From NCBI GenBank assembly GCA_963732865.1, contig CAVTBC010000004.1:62001-126000 (forward strand): DNA of 64,000 nucleotides. Reading direction: 5' to 3'. Of the stretch, positions 59,509-64,000 are shown piece by piece; within the stretch, counting starts at the first letter, position 1, and every line of letters begins with the position of its first letter. Position numbers and translations under genes: made by a program. Under the pieces are notes generated by a model that was given only the letters and a program-made list of their open reading frames with translations, did not search any database and was not told the DNA's origin. Source of the DNA: JADLGL01 sp963732865. GTDB taxonomy: Bacteria > Pseudomonadota > Alphaproteobacteria > Rhizobiales > Kaistiaceae.

Positions 59509-60429
59509 TCAGGAAAACAGAAGCGACGACAATTGACGCCGTGCGGCCAATGTCGCCTCGTCCTTCGGGCCCCACACATCGAAGAATTGCACCAATTGCT
59601 TGCGCGCCTGCCCATCGTTCCAGTCGCGATCCAGCTTGATGATCGTGAGAAGATTGTCGGCGGCGCTGGCGCGGTCGCCTTCCGCGTTGCTGACAAGGGC
59701 TAGATCGAAGCGGGCAGCGTGATCGGCGGGGTTGGCCTCGAGGCGTGCCATCAGCTCGTTCGGATCGCCGAGCGACAGCGTCTGCTCGGCGAGGTCGATT
59801 TCCGCCTGCACCGCCATAATGACCGGGTCGCCGGCTTTTACCGGCGGCGCCATCGCCAGCATCTGGCGGGCGCGCTCGATGTCACCGGCGGCGAGTGAAG
59901 CGCGGGCAAGGCCGGCCACGGCGCGCAGATTGCCGCTGTCGGCCTGGCGCACGGCGGCATAAAGCTCCGCGGCGCTTTGCACCGCGCCCGCGGCCAGGGC
60001 CACATCCGCTTCGGCAAGCACGTCGACAATGCCGGAAGCGCCGTCATCGGGACCAGCAAGCTTCTGGATGAACTCCTTGACGCGGCCTTCGGGCAACGCG
60101 CCGACGAAGCCGTCAACGGGCTTGCCGTCGACAAAGGCGATGACCGCCGGGATCGACTGAATACCGAGTTGGCCTGCTATCGACGGGTGATCGTCGATGT
60201 TCATTTTGGCCAGCTTCACCGCGCCCTTGGCGTCCTTGACGGCGCGCTCAATGATCGGCGACAGCGTGCGGCAGGGGCCGCACCAGGGAGCCCAGAAATC
60301 CACCAAAACGGGGCGACGGCGCGATTCCTCGAGGACGTCAGCGGCAAAGCCTTGCGTCGTGGTGTCGATAACCAAAGCACCGGTACCGCTGGCGTCGGCT
60401 TGACTGGGGTTCAGGGAGATTTCGTTCAT
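59509..60429 (-). CDS. CnoX/YbbN-like thioredoxin-TPR chaperone
   Basis: The protein has 306 residues from the ATG at 60429. The N-terminal thioredoxin domain has WCGPC (Cys50, Cys53) and QLGIQSIPAVIAFVDGKPVDGF. The C-terminal half is TPR-like helical repeats (AEADVALAAGAVQSAAELYAAV, LARASLAAGDIERARQMLAM, DPNELMARLEANPADHAARFDLAL). This is the CnoX (YbbN, co-chaperone) architecture, which holds stressed proteins and passes them to GroEL/DnaK. Unlike E. coli CnoX it keeps the full CGPC motif. Longer upstream reading frames are not family-like. Confidence 0.93.
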   Translation of the reverse strand: MNEISLNPSQADASGTGALVIDTTTQGFAADVLEESRRRPVLVDFWAPWCGPCRTLSPIIERAVKDAKGAVKLAKMNIDDHPSIAGQLGIQSIPAVIAFVDGKPVDGFVGALPEGRVKEFIQKLAGPDDGASGIVDVLAEADVALAAGAVQSAAELYAAVRQADSGNLRAVAGLARASLAAGDIERARQMLAMAPPVKAGDPVIMAVQAEIDLAEQTLSLGDPNELMARLEANPADHAARFDLALVSNAEGDRASAADNLLTIIKLDRDWNDGQARKQLVQFFDVWGPKDEATLAARRQLSSLLFS

Positions 60430-60527
60430 TATCCGGGCGTCCCGCGAAACGGTTGTGGCACGGTCGATGAGGCCAAAATGGCCATTGGCCAATGACAATG
60501 CAATGGCCCGGCGCTGCGGCGGATGAG

Positions 60528-61304
60528 CTATTGCTTGAGGTGAAGGCCGACGCGAATCTCGTACCAGGCGAAGAGCGCCAGAACGACGGTCAGTCCGACG
60601 AGGACGCCGAGCGACGCCCAAAGCGAAGTATCGGCGATGCCCAGCATGCCGTAGCGGAAACCGTCGACGATATAGAACAAGGGGTTGGCGAGGGTGATGG
60701 GCTGCCAGAATTGCGGCAGGGCCTCGACCGAATAGAAGACGCCGCCGAGATAGACGAGCGGGGTCAGGACGAAGGTCGGGATGATGTTGATGCCGTCTAT
60801 GCTCTGGGCGTGGAGGCCGTTGAGCAGGCCGCCCAGCGACAGGGCGGCGCTGGTAAGAAACAGGAACAGCAGCACAATTAAGACATTGTCGACATGGAAG
60901 CCGGCAAAGGCGACCGATACTGCAAAGACCAGGAGGCCGACGAGCACGCCGCGCACGATGCCGGAGGCGATGAAGCCGGCGACGATCACCCAGGGCGGCG
61001 TCGGCGACACCAGTAATTCATCGATATTGCGGGCGAAGAATTTGGACGAGAACACCACCGCGGCGACGTTGGAGAAGGAATTGGTGACGACCGCCAGCAT
61101 GATCAGGCCGGGGATCACGAACTGGATAAAAGGCACGTCGCCGAACGAGCCGATGCGGTTGCCGAGGACGGTGCCGAAGATCAGGAAATAGAGGGTTGAG
61201 GTGACGATCGACGGCAGGAAAGTCTGCGGCCAGATGCGCATGATGCGCACGATGTCCTTGCGGACGATCGTGTAGAACGAAATCAGCGCTTCAAAGGGCG
61301 TCAT
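60528..61304 (-). CDS. ABC-2 type transporter permease (YadH/NodJ-like)
   Basis: The 258-residue permease has six helices (PSIVTSTLYFLIFGTVLG, FIQFVIPGLIMLAVVTNSFSNVAAVVF, GIVRGVLVGLLVFAVSVAFAG, VLIVLLFLFLTSAALSLGGLLNG, TFVLTPLVYLGGVFYSV, LWASLGVLVGLTVVLALFAWYEI) and the ABC-2 motif NPLFYIVDGFRYG. It pairs with the ATPase whose stop overlaps its ATG by four bases. The exported substrate is unknown; relatives move polysaccharide, drugs or lipids. Confidence 0.93.
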   Translation of the reverse strand: MTPFEALISFYTIVRKDIVRIMRIWPQTFLPSIVTSTLYFLIFGTVLGNRIGSFGDVPFIQFVIPGLIMLAVVTNSFSNVAAVVFSSKFFARNIDELLVSPTPPWVIVAGFIASGIVRGVLVGLLVFAVSVAFAGFHVDNVLIVLLFLFLTSAALSLGGLLNGLHAQSIDGINIIPTFVLTPLVYLGGVFYSVEALPQFWQPITLANPLFYIVDGFRYGMLGIADTSLWASLGVLVGLTVVLALFAWYEIRVGLHLKQ

Positions 61305-62260
61305 TTGGCGGAGCCATTGTCGGCCGCCGTCAGGCGCATAAACACTTCCTCGAGCCGGCCCGCCTTGCCGCGCACGCGGCGAACGCCGATGCCGGCCGTT
61401 TCCAGGGCGACGATCGCTTCGCCGATGGCCTGGTCGCTCTCCAGCGCAATCTCGATCTCCGTCGGGTCGACGATCTTCGGCTGGTGGGCGGCAAGAATTT
61501 CGGCGGCGCGGGGCGCGTCCTCCCCGGTCAGATTGAGGACGATCGTCTCGCTCTGCAGCCGGCCCAAGATCTCGCGGATGGTGCCGGCAACAATGATCTC
61601 GCCGTGATTGATGATGGCGATGTGGCTGGCGAGTTGCTCGGCCTCCTCGAGGTAGTGCGTCGTCAGAAGGATGCTGGTGCCGCCGGCGGTCAGCTGACGC
61701 AGGAAGTCCCACATGCCGCGACGCAGCTCGACGTCGACGCCGGCGGTCGGCTCATCGAGGATGAGGAGGCTCGGCCGGTGGATCAGCGCACGCGCGATCA
61801 TCAGCCGGCGCTTCATGCCGCCGGACAAGGTCCGTGACGGTTCGTTACGCTTGTCGAGAAGGCCAAGCTGGGCGAGCAGGGCGTCGGCGCGCGGAATGGC
61901 GATGCTGCGCGGAATGCCGTAGTAGCCCGCCTGGTTGACGACGATGTCGACCACCTTCTCGAAGATGTTGAAGTTGAGCTCCTGCGGGACCACGCCGATA
62001 TGGCGCCGTGCCGACTGCGGGTGCGCGTCGATGTCCTCGCCGAAGACGGAAACCTTGCCGCCCGTCTTGTTGACCAGCCCGGTGACGATGCCGATGATCG
62101 TCGTCTTGCCGGCGCCGTTGGGGCCGAGAAGGCGAGGAAGTCGCCGCGCCGGCATCTCCAGCGAGACGCCGGAAAGCGCCTTCGTTCCGGTGCCGTAGGT
62201 TTTTTCTAGGCCGACAATCGACAGCGCCGGCTGATCGCTGCCGGCTGACCGCGCCGGCAC
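61301..62260 (-). CDS. ABC-2 type transporter ATPase, with locally scrambled segment before Walker A
   Basis: The 319-residue ATPase has Walker A GPNGAGKT at 46-53, Q-loop Gln93, signature LSGGM at 145-149 and Walker B LLILDE at 165-170, followed by a YadG-type C-terminal domain. It pairs with the overlapping permease gene. The start is GTG 62260. Residues 39-44 read RRLPRL where relatives have GDFLAL. The expected residues appear in another frame of the same bases (62129-62146), so two compensating single-base shifts, one plus and one minus, best explain it. Confidence 0.9.
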   Translation of the reverse strand: MPARSAGSDQPALSIVGLEKTYGTGTKALSGVSLEMPARRLPRLLGPNGAGKTTIIGIVTGLVNKTGGKVSVFGEDIDAHPQSARRHIGVVPQELNFNIFEKVVDIVVNQAGYYGIPRSIAIPRADALLAQLGLLDKRNEPSRTLSGGMKRRLMIARALIHRPSLLILDEPTAGVDVELRRGMWDFLRQLTAGGTSILLTTHYLEEAEQLASHIAIINHGEIIVAGTIREILGRLQSETIVLNLTGEDAPRAAEILAAHQPKIVDPTEIEIALESDQAIGEAIVALETAGIGVRRVRGKAGRLEEVFMRLTAADNGSAK

Positions 62261-62596
62261 GTTCCAATCCGGACCCGTCCAGTCCGGATGCGCGGTTGTC
62301 CGGTGCAGTCGTTCTTGCCGCCAGGGCTGACTTGGCCATGCCTTGTCGTTGCTTCGATTCGAGAAATTGGGGGCGGCACAGATAGCGCCGATCGGTCGCG
62401 AAGCAAAGGCGTCAGGCGGAGGCGGGCGGCGTTGCGGCGCCCAGGCGGGCGGCGTAGGGTTTCCACGGTTGGTGTGGATGGCTCGATTGGCGACAGTCGA
62501 CGGATCAGACGAAGCGGGCGGTGGGGCGGTGGCGACAGTGTCGCGCCGGTCCGGCGCCGGCCCGATGCTTTGGGGCGCTGTGGGCGATCGTCGCGC
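62261..62596. other. Region between divergent transporter genes, no gene resolved
   Basis: These 336 bases separate the leftward ABC transporter from the rightward permease remnant. Frames are open on both strands but Arg/Gly-rich and without family signal. Given the frame damage next door, a decayed upstream partner of the permease (for instance its ATPase) may once have been here, but I see no Walker motif. No promoter stands out. Confidence 0.3.
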
Positions 62597-63385
62597 ATGA
62601 TGCCGCCGCTTCGTCCGCCATTATGGCCGCGCCGTAGGCGGGCTGCTGGTGCGCTCTGTTGCTGCTATCGTCGTGCCGGCCGGCTTCAATGGCCTGTTCG
62701 GCCGGGCGCTGACGGTGCCTTACGACACCTATGTCAGCCTGTCGGATTATCTCATGCCGGGCTGCGTCGGGCTTGTGCTGCTCCTGACGGCCGTGCCGCT
62801 GATGGCGACGCTGCTGCGCGACCGCGACAACAATTCGATCCAGCTTCTCCTGGTGGCACCGCTGCCGGGATGGTTCCTCGTCTTCGGCCGGCTATCTCGC
62901 CGCGGCGCTTCTCGCCACGATTCAGGCTGCGGTATTCATAGTCATCGCCCGTCTTATCGGCAGCGAGATCGCGTGTCGCCGGCTGGCTGTTGGCGCTGCC
63001 GGCGGCGGTGATCGCAGCCTTCATGCTGGCCGCCGTGGCGTTCTTCCTGGTGCTGGTGATCCGGCGTCTGTGGCGCTTCTCGACGATGCTGTTGTTCGTC
63101 GTCCTGCCGGCCTTCCTTCTGTCGTCGTCGCTCTATCCGCTGTGGAAATTCACCGATTATGGGGCGGACTATCTCAACGTCGTGGCGGAGGCCAATCCGT
63201 TCACCCACGCGGTCGAATTGATCCGCTATGCCTCCGAAGGCCAGCTCGCGGTGACGAGCCTCCTGGTGGTCCTCGGCGTCGCCATGCTCGCCTTCGGGGC
63301 GACGATGATCGTGATCAGCCCGCGCTTCGGCTTGCTGACGCGGCGGCCGCGGCCCGGCGCTTGGGCCGAGCCGGTCACGGAATAG
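62597..63385 (+). pseudogene. ABC-2 type permease, disrupted by three apparent single-base insertions
   Basis: Three consecutive frames together read as one permease of about 260 residues. An ATG pair (62597/62600) precedes RRFVRHYGRAVGGLLVRSV in the next frame, which runs through FNGLFGRALTVPYDTYVSLSDYLMPG and LLRDRDNNSIQLLLVAP. After a shift near 62888 come GYLAAALLATIQAAVFIVIARLIGSEI. After another near 62972 come GWLLALPAAVIAAFMLAAVAFFLV through NPFTHAVELIRY, the ABC-2 signature. Each shift is one extra base. It is either a decaying gene or damaged by assembly indels. Downstream gcvPB converges on it. Confidence 0.75.
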
Positions 63386-63388
63386 GCG

Positions 63389-64000
63389 CTATTCGGCGGC
63401 TTCGGCCTGCCAGCGCAGGATCGGCTTTCGCGCCGCCAGCGTCTCATCCAGACGGCGGCGGGGCGCCATGGTCGGCGCGGCCTTGAAGGCCTCGGCGGCC
63501 GTGCCCGATTTTGCCCGGGCCACCAAATCACGCAGTGTGGCGATGAACTGGTCGAGCGCCGCCATCAATTCGGACTCGGTCGGCTCGATCAACAGGGCGC
63601 CGTGGACGACGAGCGGGAAATACATCGTCATCGGATGGAAGCCCTCGTCGATCATGGCCTTGGCGAAATCGAGCGTTGTGACCCCGGTGCCTTCGAGGAA
63701 GTGATCGTCGAACAGAACCTCATGCATGCAGGGCCGGTCGCCGAAGGGCAGCGACATGACATCCGATAGGCCGGCGCGCACGTAGTTGGCGTTGAGCACA
63801 GCATCTTCCGACGCTTCACGAGCGCCGTCGGCGCCATGCGACAGCAGGTAGGCCATCGCCCGCACCCACATGCCCATCTGGCCGTGGAAGGCGGTAAGAC
63901 GCCCGAGCGGCTTCTCGTCGCCGGTCGCTTCGGACTTGTCCTCGACCAGCACCGGATCGTTGCCCTCCATGCGGATGAAGGGGAGCGGTGCGTAGGGCGC
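63389..64000 (-). CDS. gcvPB: Glycine dehydrogenase (decarboxylating) subunit 2, C-terminal part (runs off window)
   Basis: The frame is open to the last base of the window, so the N-terminal part lies beyond. The visible 200 or so residues match the C-terminal half of the two-subunit P-protein: PLPFIRMEGNDPVLVE, LGRLTAFHGQMGMWVRAMAY, MHEVLFDDHFLEGTGVTTLDFAKAMIDEGFHPMTMYFPLVVHGALLIEPTESE. GcvPB with GcvPA decarboxylates glycine in the glycine cleavage system. The C-terminal tail after about EAFKAAPTMAPRRRLDE is family-typical. Its stop lies three bases after that of the convergent permease remnant. Confidence 0.93.
   Translation of the reverse strand, partial: APYAPLPFIRMEGNDPVLVEDKSEATGDEKPLGRLTAFHGQMGMWVRAMAYLLSHGADGAREASEDAVLNANYVRAGLSDVMSLPFGDRPCMHEVLFDDHFLEGTGVTTLDFAKAMIDEGFHPMTMYFPLVVHGALLIEPTESELMAALDQFIATLRDLVARAKSGTAAEAFKAAPTMAPRRRLDETLAARKPILRWQAEAAE

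Noticed and set aside
62206..62598. Minus-strand frame upstream of the ABC ATPase
   Set aside because: Arg/Pro-rich with no family pattern; typical GC-rich non-coding frame.
1..64000. tRNA, rRNA, CRISPR array, riboswitch, insertion sequence or prophage
   Set aside because: I scanned the gene-free gaps and gene content on both strands and saw no cloverleaf-like segment, regularly spaced repeat, transposase or phage gene. A covariance-model search was not possible here.

Overview
The window is about 64 kb of GC-rich chromosomal DNA from an alphaproteobacterium, most likely of the order Hyphomicrobiales (Rhizobiales). This rests on gene order: hrcA / rph-rdgB-hemW, rsmI-yraN-gshB-yifB, coaA-hisEFAHB / hslVU, secB-fxsA-timA, dnaQ-coaE-aroE-maf / hemE-hemJ-rho, mnmE-mnmG-rsmG-parAB / holA-leuS, xthA-lolA-ftsK and glnK-amtB. 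Almost everything is vertically inherited housekeeping DNA. I saw no prophage, insertion sequence, CRISPR array, rRNA or tRNA.

Layout. 1-8 kb: end of an FG-GAP repeat protein, a secreted beta-propeller protein, adenosine kinase, hrcA, then rph-rdgB-hemW and an LpoA-like lipoprotein. 8-17 kb: rsmI, yraN, gshB, three small oxidoreductase/VOC-type genes, yifB, a hybrid histidine kinase and grpE. 17-24 kb: leftward histidine operon ending in coaA, and rightward hslVU. 24-29 kb: smr, timA, fxsA, secB, then leftward dnaQ-coaE-aroE-maf. 29.18-29.60 kb: a gene-free AT-richer gap between maf and hemE, which is the conserved position of the alphaproteobacterial chromosome origin; I call it oriC. 29.6-42 kb: rightward hemE-hemJ-rho, an O-methyltransferase, a small secreted protein, a leftward YyaL-type protein, then mnmE-mnmG-rsmG-parA-parB. 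Two near-perfect parS sites lie inside this cluster. 41.5-51.5 kb: holA, leuS, yggS, a response regulator, a cyclic-nucleotide-domain protein, xthA, a LolA-like carrier and ftsK. 51.6-56.5 kb: three tandem AmtB ammonium transporter genes plus glnK, with sigma54-type promoters before two of the amtB genes and a weaker one before glnK. 56.7-64 kb: a UbiH-type hydroxylase, a MarR regulator, small proteins, a Lon-N protein, a CnoX-like thioredoxin, an ABC exporter, a broken ABC-2 permease and the end of gcvPB.

How it fits together: origin, ParAB-parS and FtsK make this the replication and segregation pole of the chromosome, and most genes near the origin are transcribed away from it. The ammonium block is a nitrogen-limitation regulon (RpoN, presumably NtrC, and PII).

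Several genes (maf, the distal amtB, the ABC ATPase, the ABC-2 permease) show single-base frame disruptions. These may be real or may be assembly indels, so starts and integrity there need care. Two envelope genes often found at these loci, lptE (leuS-holA) and mltA (timA-smr), are absent here.
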